Below, piece by piece: positions 32,918 to 46,234 of a DNA stretch of 64,000 nt. A model generated the notes under the pieces. That model was not told where the DNA came from and made no database searches. It worked only from the letters and a program-made list of their open reading frames with translations. How positions within the stretch are numbered: position 1 is the stretch's first letter; each line of letters opens with the position of its first letter. The DNA is from Eutypella sp. D-1 (Eukaryota; Ascomycota; Sordariomycetes; Xylariales; Diatrypaceae), in assembly GCA_023313575.1 (NCBI GenBank), contig JAJTTP010000019.1, positions 620,001-684,000 of the forward strand, in the 5' to 3' direction. The position numbers were made by a program, and so were the translations under genes.

Positions 32918-34674
32918 ATGCCGCCGTCTCCCCTAATTTCGACGATTATTCATAGAATAGTCCCAGGGGCTTTCGACAAACGCGAGTCAAGATTTAGCAC
33001 AGAAGAAATGGATGCGTGCTATCAAGCCCCGAGCCCGATCTATGTGTCTGGTAAGAAAAGCCATATTTGAATCGATTATCTCGGTGGAGTGTCCATTGAA
33101 TGGAGTGCTGATGATCAGTGCCGCAAAGCGCTTGAACGCCGTGTGTCCTTCTACGGGACAACGAATGCCAGGGTGGCACCTCCCTGGCCTTTCGCTATGA
33201 AGCTGATTCATCCTGGCCAAGGTGGCCAGTCTGAAGTGGCCAAGAACGGATTCTGGCGCCAGGTCAAACGTTGTTCAGCCAGATTGCTAGGTACTACTTG
33301 CGACTGCCGGGAGGCGCAAGAGAGACTCGAGGAACAGCTGGATGAAGTTAAGGGACAATTGCGTGATGTACTACAACACCAATTGAACCAGTCGACGGCC
33401 CAGCAAGGAACCACACCCGGGGCGCCTCAAGGCAGCCAGGATGGCCTAGTGCTCATCTCCCAGAATGAGAAACTCACAGCCGAAAACAGCGAGCTTCTCA
33501 CCGCCATCCGTAACTTGAATGAGGAGAATTCCGAGTACATGGACAAGATCATTTCACTGCAGGTACCCCGCGAGGAACTCACGCCGAACGTGGCTGCCAA
33601 GGTGAGTAGAACCTTAATGCCTAATCCTTACTTGTATATAGTCGACGGACTTTATTAACGGAGATCTACACAGCGATACATAAGCCTGCTGGAGAACATC
33701 GATACCTGGGTGAACGAACGAGTAGCTGAGATCTTGCAATACACGGGTGACGAGGAGAAGTACGTGCTGAGGGTAAAGAAGATGCCAGCCCTGACGGTTC
33801 CTATCAAGGACAGAATAAGGCAGTACCCTGACATCCACAGAGCGTCTAAATGGCCGGAAGCAGAGACCATAACACTCTACGCGTTCATCTCCCGGTTCCT
33901 AGATGAGAACCTTTTCCAGATGCCCATCTACGGCACCGCGTCACCTGAGATTACGTTCATAGACGAAATCACAGAAGTTATGTCTAGACCCAGTTTGAAA
34001 AATGGTAGGTCGCCTCAGTACTTTAGCAATGCAGACGTGGCTATCTAACAACACCATGAATAGATCCCGACAGCATCCGTCGGTGGGTGGCAGACTCCTA
34101 CCGAGGCTTGATGGAAACTCCAGGAAGCAAGAAGCTCCGCGACGAGGCTTTTCGGCGCATAGTTCAAACGCTGGTCAAGTCATTTCGCTTCCTCGTTATT
34201 GCCCGGGGACAGAACGAGATGCTTCAGCGGACGCTCATGGAAGAGATGGTTCAGCCAGCATTCGAACTGCAGGAGGACATGCTCTCCTCGACGCGGCCCT
34301 ACGACTTTGACCTTAGATCAGCAGATGACATAGACGAGGCAGTTCATTCATGCCGGACGCCGGAAGAGCTCGACAGAGTCCTCAAGGGCCTAGACCTAGT
34401 CAACGCGGCCAACGACTATCGCAAGCTCGAGTTCAAGAAGCTGACACCCAAGCCCACGCTCGCAGCGTTCCAGAACGGATTCAAGAGCATCGCCGTCCTG
34501 AGCCCGGCGCTAGTGTACATGGAGGTGCCAGCTAACCACCGTGGTGGACACGATGCGTCGGCCCTAATACCGGTTGTCGCGGTACCTCAAAAGATGCTGG
34601 TTTCTTGGGTCCATCCAGGGTCACCGAAGCCATCGTTGGACCAGCCTGCTTCGTGGCTCGAGAGAATTCTCTAA
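32918..34674 (+). CDS. Coiled-coil protein of unknown function, family member B
   Basis: Proposed exons: 32918-33050, 33090-33601, 33674-34004, 34064-34674; 528 residues. The first intron would be only 39 nt, so the 5' end is weak; ATG 33197 could also start the protein. A short coiled coil (REAQERLEEQLDEVKGQL, then NEKLTAENSELL) precedes a C-terminal module starting RYISLLENIDTWVNERV, with VADSYRGLMETP, FRFLVIARGQNEML and NAANDYRKLEFKKL. These line up with the family A module 7 kb upstream. The two introns bounding its first half sit at the same places with the same phases (0 and 1) in both genes. There is no known domain, signal peptide or membrane segment. The role is unknown; a scaffold or effector-like cytoplasmic protein is a guess. 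Confidence 0.7.
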
Positions 34675-36867
34675 AGGAATCTACTGGGGGCAGCAATCGA
34701 AGGTGGTGCGAGGCGTGTGTCTGCCGCCACCGATTGGGGAGTTCAGCCACGGATCTGCACGTTCATACTTCTTCATCAGGTGTCAAGTCGAGTTAAGACC
34801 ACCAAATGAAGAAACGGAAACGAAGGTTATGGGATAGGAAAGAAGCAGGGAGCTGATAGCTGCGGTCTTGCATCAAGGTGGATGACGCATTGATCCACTG
34901 GGTTATTGGACGAGACTTTTGGGAATTATCGTTCATACTGACCGCTTGTACCGAGGGGGTTCGAGTGTTCATCTGAGGGACTTGACACCGCCCCCAGATC
35001 GCGCAAGACTAACCGCCCTCCACTGTCTATCAAGAGTTTTCTAGAGTACTCACGGGCCAAACAGTTTTGCGCTCGCACTTGGGGGTTGAGACATGAAGCG
35101 TACAGTACTTGCCCATTTACATAAACAGTTCACCTAGGCCTGCATACAGCAGCCGATGTTACAGTGACATGCAGCGATGCGCCAGACCCCATGAGACCCA
35201 TGTTTCCATGTGTGCCAAGCCCCGGGGGAGGGGTTCATCCCATCCCATCGCATGCAGTTTATAGCTCGGCTGTGAAAAACTGCAAGCGATTGGAACCAGT
35301 AGTTTCGTGCATAGCTAAAAGACACGGCGAACGTCATAGACAAGGCTATGCATAGTGCCAAGAAAGCCTTTCCATTCCAATCCGGGTTCGACGAGCGAAT
35401 GATTGCGGACCGGGCGCAGAGTTCGGATACCGCTTTAACGTAGGTAAGGTGTGGTACCATCGGGGCGCCCCGGGCGGCACGAAGGTGCGCTACCGCGCGG
35501 CTACTATAGCGATCAGCACCGCACTCGAGTGAAGCGATCAATACATACACTGAACGTGTAGCCAGTCAGCTAGCAAATCTGCTATACAGCATATTATCGA
35601 CCACATATCCCATTCAGAGAACGTTTGTATTTTCTAAATGCAGCCAGGAAGAACAAACAACCAACCGGGTCTACCGGGCTCGTAGTTCGGCGGGCCGGCG
35701 GCTGCTACGTTATTATCTATTTATACAATATTACGAAGCACATCAGCGCAGTCGAGGATTCTTCTGCTAGGAAATCACGAGGATGCGCAGAGCCGAGCCA
35801 AGCATGCATCGTGCCGTAGATATTGCAGCTGTGTGCACTGGCGCTGATAGAAAAGGAAAAAAAAAAAAACCTCGTACGTAAAAAATCCGTATTTCTAGGA
35901 AAAGTACGTGCGTTAGGGGATCTGCGGCTACTACTGGGATTTAAAGCTCTGCTCACCGTCTCTCTCGTAGCGCGCGATCGTCCGTCCCATCTCTAACTAA
36001 TCGATCAGTACTGCTAATCGATCCGATCTTGCGGTGGGGGGGCTGGGGAGAGGGGGTGGTAGGTGTGCTATCTGGCATTGCAGCTGCTGTGCTACGTGCA
36101 CTAACATCGGCAAGGGGGCCTGTTCTTCCCTAATCGCCTTTCTTTCTCTGATCTTGTCTTGATTTCTTTTATTCCATGTTTGTTGAGATTTGAGGATAAT
36201 GCATGAGGGGATGCAATGATTCAGAAATACGCGCCCGTTGAGAGTCTGTCACGAGACAAGGGTAAGTTGGCCCAAGCTCAATCGTCGTCGACATTCCTCT
36301 CTCGGAGACTAGGTGCGAGAACTACAATCCACGATAAGAATCACGTCGCCTAGGAAGGAGAGATTTGTGGCCGAGTTTATTGATTGGAATTAATAACTAA
36401 ACATTGAGCCCCCTTTTTTCCATCTCGGAAGGGTTGATGTGTGTTTTACGTTCTTGAAAAGATACAAGCCACGTCTAGACTTGTATACTGGTAAAAATAT
36501 GTGCGTACACGGGTATGCGTGCTGTATGTGTATATGTACACCTGTATAGGTAGTAGTCGGCCGTAAAATAATGGGAGTGTGGACTCGTTGGTAGACCTTT
36601 CCACGCCTCCACCCATTTTTCCCTTCGCCTTCCCTGGCGCGTGGGCTGCCACCATGAACTTTAAAAATGAACTTCTTCTCAACTCCCTGACTCCAAGGTC
36701 CGAAGGTTTCGACGACATGAGAAAAACCATGCTGACATCGGTATGTATGTGAAAGTCAAACAACACACATTAGAAAAGATATTGAATTAGGTACCGTCTA
36801 TTATTTTTCATCCTATTGACATGAAGTGGTGCAAGGGCCACGGGGGAAAGCCGCGCTCGCCTTTGCT
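34675..36867. other. Intergenic region
   Basis: 2.2 kb without a supported gene between the coiled-coil gene and the tyrosinase. Open frames of 100-140 codons here have no similarity and no good start context. Confidence 0.5.
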
Positions 36868-38124
36868 CTAGTAGTCGTAAAGGTAGCAGATGAGGTTGTT
36901 GTTGATGTCGAGGACGTCAGAGACGACGCGGTCCTCCTTGAGGCCCATGGAGGTAAGCTTCGTGTCGAGGGTGAGGGGGTTGCAAGGCTGGCCGTCCTTG
37001 GAGATGCAGCCGTTGATATTGCGCATGCGCTGGTCGTCCTTGATCTGCCACTTGCGCCACATGCGGTCGACGAAAGCGTGGTGCAGGAAGAAGATCGGGT
37101 CACCGGGGGAGCCGTACACCGTGCGCATGACGGCGCCGATGCCGTTGTGGCCGAAGGCGTGGGGGCTAGAAATTAAGCTCGTTAGTCAAATGGACTGCTA
37201 GACGATGCCGCTGCTGTTCTGGTCGCTCGGCTGGGGGAAAGACTTACCCTCTCTCGCTGCAGGCCTCCATCTCGGGGTAGGTGCTCATGCCGTTGCAGTA
37301 GTCGACGAAGTTCTGGTTGACCTGCGAGGTCTGCGACTCGTCCACAGCCCGTGCAAGACAGTGGCGCGTGTTGGTGTCGGCGGGTCCGACATTCAGAGAG
37401 CGGCCGGCGAAAGCCTGTATAGCACACATGCCTCAGTTAGCGCTTTGTTTCCGGCGAGACGAGATCATTCTATAGTTAGGTAGTTACTCACGCCGTTGGT
37501 AATACAGGTACCCTGGCCGTTGGTAGGACCGGGGAGGGTGCCGAAGTACTCAGAGGTGAAGACGGGAGCCTGAGCGAAGCGGCCGCCGTACTTGGCCTCG
37601 TCCCACCACGGGAACGGGCCTTGGTATCCGCACTCCTCGCGCATGACGCGCATCATGACCCAGAGATAGTAGCGGTGCCATGGCAGGAAAATGCCGTTCT
37701 CGTGGACCTGGGGAGTCATGCGCTGGTGGACAACGACGATGTCCTCCCACCTGTTCTGGGAGCCGGGGTAGCCGCCCTTGGAGGGGCGGTCCCACAGGCA
37801 CTTAACACCGTTGAGGAATCCGTGGCGGTCCTCGTTCCTCATGTTGCTCCACTCAACACGGATGTGAGCAGACGGGCACGGTCCGCCAGGAGCGACGGCC
37901 GCGATGGACATGCTGTCATCGTCCGAAGTGGCGGTGGCGGAAGTGTCGATGACGGTGATGTTGGCGAACTCCTCCGAAAGCTCCTCGATAGTCTTCGCAT
38001 CGAATTCTTTACCGTAGTCCTCGAGTAGGAGGGCACCATCTTGATCTGATGCGCGACGGACGGCCGCGGCGGACGCCAGGGCGGCGACGCCAAGGGCCTG
38101 GTGGGCAATTGTTGAAAACCGCAT
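36868..38124 (-). CDS. Secreted tyrosinase (type-3 copper oxidase), short form
   Basis: Three exons on the minus strand: 38124-37492, 37414-37248, 37165-36868; 365 residues from the ATG at 38124, chosen because a signal peptide (about 1-20) follows directly. An in-frame ATG at 38223 would add 33 polar residues and hide it. CuA ligands are His133, His141 and His150 (VVHQ, VHENG, LPWHR). CuB ligands are His269, His273 and His296 (PHAFGHNG and IFFLHHAFVDRMW). There is no C-terminal tyrosinase lid domain, so the protein matches the short secreted fungal class that oxidises phenols to quinones for pigment, wall cross-linking or phenol detoxification. Asn125-Arg126, next to the CuA site, are intact. 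Confidence 0.93.
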
Positions 38125-41100
38125 GTTGTTTAAACGTCGGGAGTTGGCTGGACGTTTCGGGGTCGATCTTGGGTTGCCCTTTGGGATGGATGGAGAAGAT
38201 CTAGAAGGAAAAGAGATTGACAATCGGCGGGGGGGAAGCTCTTCAAATAGGTATCCTCTCTCCTGCCGCTGATGGGAAGCGGATCCGGACGATCAAGAAA
38301 GTGGTGCTACTAGGATGTGGTCCCCATCTCGGGCCTCTAGTAATAGCCCACATATGTATGTATGGGCCTCATGGAAAGAAGCGAACCCGAATAACCACGG
38401 CCCTCTTTTTTCTTTTTTTCGGCCTCCTTTCTTCCCACCCGGGTAAGCCCAAATGGACTACGTGTGGGCTTACTGACGTTTTGTCAGAAGCCATAACGGC
38501 AGGGATTGTCTCTAGGAAACGCCTCCCAAAGATGTACCGTCCCAAAAGAAATGAGGGCGAAAGTCCTCACAAAGCGCGGGTGAGAGTACGTGGTAGCGGT
38601 CGTGGTGGCTTCGCTAGATTTGGCATCCGCGCAAGCAACCAAGCAACGACTCTCTCGACTAATGTGGTAAGGGGGGAGATGTGATTCGCGAAGACAGCGC
38701 CCCCCCATTAGTCCATTAGCCATACCACCAGTACATAAGTACATGGCTAGACAAGGACCCCTGTCCCCGACCGCTGCATGCTGGAAGGGATGGACAATGG
38801 TTGTGCCAAATGAGGCTTGGGGCTGAAAGAATCGGGAAAGCCTGCTTTTTTTTTTACTGCTGGCGACGGGCTGGCGGGCTTTTGGGGCGTCAGGTTGCAT
38901 GTACACACTATGCAGGGAAAAGGGAAAGGCTTGGGAAGGTGGAAATACGAGAAGGCAGGCAGAAAAATGCTGTCATGGCTTCCTCTACTGGGGCCGCTGG
39001 CTTACATGCCGCGTTGGGATTAGTGGTGGGACGATCGCCTCATGGCGACTGGAACCAGCTCAGCCTTTTCCCACTCTCCACCATCCAACCCTGGAAAATG
39101 GGGGTACATCGTTACATGGTACCCGGTCGGCTACTAATCTGCCACCCCCTTCCTCCGGACACGAGTTTCTCATTCTCCTTACCTGCCGGTCCATTCTGGG
39201 ACTGGTCATGATGCGCGATGCTGTCATGTCAGCAATTCCAACGGTCCGGTATGCAAAAAATCACTGTATAGGCTTGGAGAGGGGAGGGTTGGCGCCGATG
39301 CTGCCGTGAACTACCATCGCATCACGAGCTCCATATAGTTTGGTTAGGTGACATTCCACCCAAGAAGAAAGATGACCGTCAGCCGAGCGAAAAGCAGAAA
39401 GAGTGAGTCGAAATTATCCACATGCAGGGCTATGACGTTGGCAAGGTCAGCTACACTTGCTACAGCATCCTTCCCAGCATGCCAGCCAGCCCAAGACCAG
39501 TCCGTCTTGTCAGCCAGCGGCTGTCAGCGAGCGCGGTCGGTGAACCAGGGTCTAGGTTCGGGTTTGGAGTGGCAATAACTCGTTCGGCTCGCGGCAACTC
39601 TGTTAACTGTCGAAGACTTCCTTACTATGGAGGTAGCATCGACTTTGTGGGGAATGTGTTGTTTACCTACAGCCATCTGCATACAATAGATATTGTCCGA
39701 CCCTGTCCTGCCCTGGCGCGATTTTCCGGTTAGTCAAGGCCTCTAACGGTTAGCTGGCTGGCTGGCCTGCTACACGAATGCATCTAGTGATGAGCTATAG
39801 GGCCGGCCAACGCCTCACCATGAACCGGTCCAAAACCGCTTCCCTGGTAATTTCACGATACGGCATAAGAACCTTAGCGGTAGTCTCTTGTTTACGGGCA
39901 ATGCGGGATCGGGGAAATCCAGGTACTGGACATTCGCATGAACGCGGTATGGAAGGGAAGTGGGAAAGGATACAAATAGAGCTGGTCTCCCGTTGAGGCA
40001 GGACACACACACGCATGATAGTATAGGACCAGGCACGGGGTATATCCCCCAGTTTGTTCTACTTTTAGAAATTGGAAACCCAGACATTGGAACGGCATAG
40101 TATAGAAACTTCGGTTTCCTTTTCTTGTCTTTGATAAATAATCGGAGCTATACGTAAAGAAGAAAGTGGAGGTAGTGGGTTGCGATGGGGCTCCTGTGGG
40201 TTTGTTGTGGCTTTTTCGAGGTTCGAGAAAGTCGCGAAGCGTCGACGGAAATTAAAAGGGGGGCCGGCTACCAAAGCTTCCAGTAAGTGTGCAAGCCTTG
40301 TAAGCTTATTTGGAGGGCCTAGAGCTCTAACTAGATCTTCATCAAGTAAGCCCTGTAACCGAGAGAAGAGATACGACTCTACCTAGCCGTATCCTGATAC
40401 CTCCATTTCAGGTACGTACATGGGGTACATGGGTACAGCCATACCGTGCTAGGGTTAGTCCCGCCTGATACGGAAAGTCCACTGTCCTAAAACGGATACG
40501 GATATATACTGATACAGATTCAGCCATAGTAATACATTACCGAGCACATGTATCCCACCTGGGCTACCCAGCTGCCTGGGATGTATCCAAAACAAGTATC
40601 TCGTATCGTTATAGGGGGTTTTGAATCTGTCGGGCCCGTTTATAACCTATATCTTATCTTGATATGCTATTTATGAATTCAATGAGTTGTTCTCTGTATA
40701 TACTCTGTAGATCATATCCACATGTCTGCGTGTATTTATGCGGTTATCGTCAGTAACGTAACTACTAAATCGTTCGATCGTAGGTGGTCCGGGATTAACA
40801 CGATCGACTACATGGTACATGGTACCCTCTTTTTTAACTGCGGGTGGGTGCCGACTTGGAAATCTCCGTTCCGTATACACGTGTATGTAGTATATAGAAT
40901 CACGGCAACAATACCAGAGGCAAAATAACAATCACAGCAGGGCTGAATTGGAGGTGTGAAATGACAATGGTAACTAATCCAGAATAACCGCGGCTTTAAT
41001 TTTTAATTGCAATGTCTCATTCTCGAATGTGATACAATGGGGAAACAACACCTCCCCTCCCCCGGTCTCCGTTGCATCGCCCCCCCTTTATTCTTCTAGC

Positions 41101-44100
41101 GCTACTTATCGGACCGCATATAACCCACGATGGGAATTCCCATGTAAGGTACGGAGACTGCCATACTGCACATTGCCTCGCATCCGGCGGTTCGGACGAC
41201 GCATGTGTCAAATTTTTCAAAATTTAAAATATCTAATCTTCCAATACTAAATTTCCCGGCCAGGTGCGATATTATTTTTATTATTTTTTTCTCACCCCTC
41301 CAGTTTCTGGCCCTATTCGTCCTTTGACGAGTTCTTGGATACAATATAGACTGGCTAGACACGAATCCTACCTATACGACATGCGATGGCTCACGATGAC
41401 CTCATCTTCAATCCTACATACTTGGCCTTAGTCAAACGAAGTTGCAACTGTCGACAGTATAGGAACGTTAACATCCCTTGGCTGTCCTCCCTCGTCTTGG
41501 CTTCAACCCCGTAAAAGCTAATCGGGGGCGCAGGAATCCTTTGGTTGCCCGCCCGCCGATGATATCCATCGTCGCAAGTCGCATCAGCAGAGTAATGCGG
41601 GGTAGGGTTCTGGCCGCCATCCCGAGAGAAAACGCCTTTTTTCCCCCAGGACTTTCAGGCAGCCAGTCAGGCAAGTCAGGGACACCTGAAGGATCACGAG
41701 AAGGGTCTGTGCGTGTGTGTGTGTATGCCTTTTCGTGACGCTTTTTACTGGTCACGAAGAAATAGTAAGCTCACCGCAATGCACCGTACGAGCGAACACG
41801 CATACATGCATTAAACTACCTACATAAGTACATGCAGTTGATAGATGATAGGTAGGCTGAACAGGAATCTTAAAGTAATTAGTTGGCTGAGCCCGGGATC
41901 CTGCGAGATCGCATCTGTCGGTACGAAGCGGCAAGGACGCGAAGCCAATGACAATCAATGGATGATAATAATAGATAGCTTCGTATTTAGGTATCTGGCT
42001 TCCCATCCATGGGATTCTGGGTAGCGAGGACACCTGCACAATCCGTACCAACAACCGATGGTAACCAATAACTGATGCCCAATAGCGCCCCGGCCAATAG
42101 TAACCGATGCCACCGATTCCGCCGATACCCCCGATGGCGTCGACGGGGTTGGCGCTAGCTGACCGCCGCAATTCCACACTCCGTATATTGAGATATAATA
42201 CGCACTGCTGCATACGTGTGTATACTTGCATACACCTGCCTACCTACTCGCTTGATCACGTACCGATACTGTGCCTAAGTATGTGCTATTAACGGGTCCA
42301 TGGGTGTGGACTGTCATACTGTGTGCTATGTGTTGTGCCGTGTATGTGCCGTATATATGCCGTCCACAGGTATATGTGTGGACATTGTAGTACTATATGG
42401 TTCGATATTATACAAATTTAATGTTATTTAATTTTAAGTTCTGGAGGTAACTTAAGTTTTCTGTTCACTATCGACTATTGACTTCTCGAAACAGCAAAAG
42501 TAAATATTACCAATGGGATAGCCTAATTGGAGCCCCGTATAACTGCTAGGCCAGTAGGGTATGGATGTACTATACAGGTAGGTGTATGCCTTCCATCGTA
42601 CCACGCAGCTGCAGCTTAGAGCTGGACTTGAGATATCATCAGCATCATTTCGAACCACCTGCAAGGTCGGTCCTGTGTGAATCCTTAGGATATTCACAAA
42701 TTACCAACCCCCCAGCTTGCCGTCCAGCAGCCACCTCAAAATTATGTGTTACCAGATGCGATGTGATGTGATCGTCCGTTCTACTACGAAGTAACAACTG
42801 ACAGCTTCAGTTCGGGAGGGATTGTCGATCTCGAAGCTTATCGGATGGATTTACCTGACTAGGTTCTATTACGCACATCGTATTGCATCTATGACAGGCA
42901 ACTAGCTATAACTAGGTATTGGGTGTATATGGGGTTTCACGAACACGATCTCATAGCTCCCATTCCCATGATGCCGTATTCTGTAGTGGGAGAGAGCGCC
43001 GATCTTTTTTGGTCGGCAACTCGGCAGCCGTCGGCATGGTTGGCTGGTGGGCTGGCAACCTGGTCGGATTGAGGGGTTCGCCAACCCCATCCATCCATCT
43101 AGCCAACATCTCGGCCGGCCTGCCGGGTTTACTCTTCGCGCTGGGCGGCGGCGGCGCTCATCAGCAAGCGTCAGCGAAAAGAGCCGAACCTATCAACTAC
43201 GATGCGTCGTGCTGATCTTTGGGGTCTTTTGCAACTGAACTAGCCAAATAATGCCAAGTAAACCTGGTCACGTATAGATCCCCATCAAGCCCAGGCCCAT
43301 TCAAGCCCATACGACCCAACCCCGCGAAGTGCGCGGAGGCGACGATGAAGTCATCATCATCGGTCTCTGCTGCATCTGCACGTCACGATTTAGCATCGAT
43401 GAACCCCTCCCCGGGTCCGGAAGACCGAATGCTACGCCCGCTCCAGCATGTAAGGTTGGTTAGTAGTAACGAACGGCAGTTTCTGTCAGCACCTTGCATT
43501 AAGCTGCTTTTCTTCATTGCCGTTTTCACTCATGTGTCCCACCCCTCCTTTCCCCTCTCCTCGTTACTGTTACGCAGACGTCATACCGGCTTTCTCTCAG
43601 ATAGGTACACTCTAGACCTATCGGCGTCTCGATGGGTCCACTGTAGTTGCGTTTCTCGGCATAGTTATTTGATTTCTGATTGTTTTCCTTTTTTTTTCTA
43701 AATAGAAAGGGGGGCGGTTGATTTCGTCCTACGTACGCCACGGTTCCTGCCCCGCCCCGATATCGTTCATTGCGCGACAGCGCAGCACCCAATATGTGGG
43801 TGGTTCGTGTAATGTTACCTACAGGGTCGATATAGACTGCTTTCGTGTTGCCCGAACAGCGCAGCAACCTGCGCTGCGCTGCCCGAACCAAAGCGCTGGG
43901 TAACTATGGCTGCCCAGCTATTGAGTCGGCCAGTCGGCCGCTCAGCCAGCCTGCCTAGTCAGCTTTGCCAGCTCCGATCCACGATCATGCTCCTACATAG
44001 GACTTCTTAACTAAGTGGCCATGTCCCTGCTACGACATAGGATCTGGACATCTGCATGCTGAACCGGATAGATGATCTATCGTGATGGTAAACGGCCAGC

Positions 44101-46234
44101 ATGAATACGAGTAGTGGCCTCCTTTCCTACCACCCATCATCATGCCTAGCGCTGACAACATACGTGTATCTTGCCATAGCGATTCGATCATGACTACGAC
44201 ATGGAAGGTCACGCTTTTTGGTTTAATTACATTCCTCTCGCACCATGCATGTGATAAGCCCCATCTTATCGTCCTCTCGCTTCGCTACCCACCTGACTGT
44301 ATAGGCAGCCAATCTAAGAACTTAGTAAGAAAGGATTTTATTACGCGAGCACTAGGTACGTAGAGTAAGGTAAGGTAAGTTCCCAATTCCCTGCCAACCT
44401 CCCACCATTACCTGGGTACACAACCCCGACAACGATCTCGGGGGGGTTGAAAGCTCCGGTCGTACAATTGAGAAGCCATGCTCAACTAGCGTTTTCGGGG
44501 TTCACTCGTACCACCCTCCCCTTTCCTTGATTCCTTGTCGGGCACGCGGTATCACATATTGGATACCATCCAATACTTTTTTCTTCTGCGATAGCCGTTG
44601 TCCTACCCCTTCTTCGTGACCTCTCCCCGGGATCGATCTCCCACCGCAAGCCCCAGCCCAAGTCCTCAGCCCACCTCCGACTCCTTCGCCCGCTAACTCC
44701 CGCTGGCCATGTGACTATCGCGATGCGGTGTTACCCGTAGTGCTACTTAGAATATGCTTTAGCCAGCCCCCCAGCCACCCTTCGTTCACACCACCTACAT
44801 CACATCAACCGTCTCCTCCCATCTAAATACGATCCATGTTCACATATGTCTCGTAGGGCTGAGCCCGCTGCTTCCCTCCCGCTTACGTGCCGTAGTATCC
44901 GGGCGGGCGCCCGAGACAAGTGGGTGTGGTGGTGTTCCCCATCCATGTTATCGTCGTTCACCCCGAGCGAGCCCGTGATGGGGCGCATGCCGTGAGTATC
45001 CGTTGCGTAAGATGCTGGCTCCGGTGAGTCCAGCGCTGCATTCTAGCGGTCAAGATTAAGTTCATCCGACGTTGCCGCATCTGGCAGCCCCGGATGCTAT
45101 AGAACACAAAAATATTCTATGCATGGTGCTCGTTGGTGAGTAAATGGCAAGCGAGGCTTCTTCGGGGCCCGCACAGCATACTGAGGCTTCCCCACGACGC
45201 ACCGATTCGGCCCCTTGCTGCCTGCTGTGATGAATGGGCATTCCGGTGACGCGGGGCTGGGGTCGCACGGGGTTAGTTATTGAGTGCAGTTCCCCATTGT
45301 GAGGCGGTACTGGTTTTATTTTTGGATGAATCATTATCACAGCATAATAACTCAAGACCACTGAAGGTTAAGACGGTCCAAATCTCCTGAGACTATTCCG
45401 GTAGCAGCGTAGCCGGAAAAGTAGAAATTAGATAACTCGACAAATCTCCTGAGTCGCATGGGTGTAGTAGATTAGGAAAATATGCTATGGATTACTGTCG
45501 CAGGCCGTGGCTCAACTTAGGTCCTGGTGAGCTACCGTGGAATCGTCCCTCGGAATTCTGAGGCTTTGCGCCTCGTGCTGAACGGTCAACTTGTAACTAG
45601 AGGTGGCTGTGGTGGCATGTCTATCATTGTGCTCTCACGCTCATAACCTCTTTGTTCTCTTAAGGTTTCCTTTACTTAATCGGACGATGTCTCCGGCCTA
45701 CGGGATCTTTAGGCAACCCGTGGTTACCATTTTGTTTCTCTGCGATTCCGCATCTGAGTCCTCGAGTTGACACCTAATGTGTTTTGGTGTTCCCAGGACA
45801 TGCTTGCCCTGACGAGGAAAGCCTGGGTCGGCTGGCCCTATTCATGACCAGCAGATCTTTATGTTCATCACAGATGAACGTGCTGGCCTAAATTTGAGGT
45901 TTGGGATTTCAAAGACTGTTGAGAAGACTAAGTCTGTATACCCAATCCATTGTCATTGTTCCACGCATCTTTCATGGGCGAATGAAAGGCTTCATATTTG
46001 CTTTGGGCCGTCCAGACAGAGTTGTAACCGGAACAGACAACGTATGTGAGTCAAAGAGCTTGTTCATCTCTTTGAAGCATATAAGGCATCGCGTAGACCA
46101 TATTGCGGGCTGTATGATGAGCCTAAGCATCGCAAATATCAGCAGCAAATAAGCTAGCATTTGCCCCTGCAGCAATCTCACGATTCAGTAGTTGTCATCA
46201 AAGTGAAAAAGGTAATAGAGAGACTCTCGCAATA
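38125..46234. other. 8.1-kb gene desert
   Basis: No supported gene, tRNA or transposon ORF. The base composition is mixed rather than strongly AT-rich. Contents noticed: a cluster of GATAC/GTATC pentamers (40389-40607), a short (GT)n tract (about 41709-41722) and many 60-160-codon open frames without similarity. It may hold regulatory RNA or decayed repeats that cannot be identified by eye. Confidence 0.5.
40389..40607. repeat. Cluster of GATAC/GTATC pentamers in inverted arrangement
   Basis: Nine copies in 219 bp. GTATC starts at 40389; GATAC starts at 40396, 40467, 40495 and 40511; GTATC again starts at 40550, 40583, 40596 and 40603. Except for the first, the left half has one orientation and the right half the opposite. 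Confidence 0.7.

Noticed and set aside
34940..35420. Possible tRNA T-loops (GGTTCGAG / GGTTCGAC)
   Set aside because: No matching acceptor or anticodon stems around them. No tRNA or 5S rRNA gene could be supported in the window.
35134..35550. 138-codon minus-strand open frame
   Set aside because: No similarity and composition like the surrounding spacer.
38125..38223. Longer tyrosinase N-terminus from the in-frame ATG at 38223
   Set aside because: It would place 33 polar, basic residues before a clear signal peptide that starts at the ATG at 38124.
41752..42231. 159-codon minus-strand open frame
   Set aside because: Repetitive Gly/Ile segment from a short tandem repeat; no similarity.
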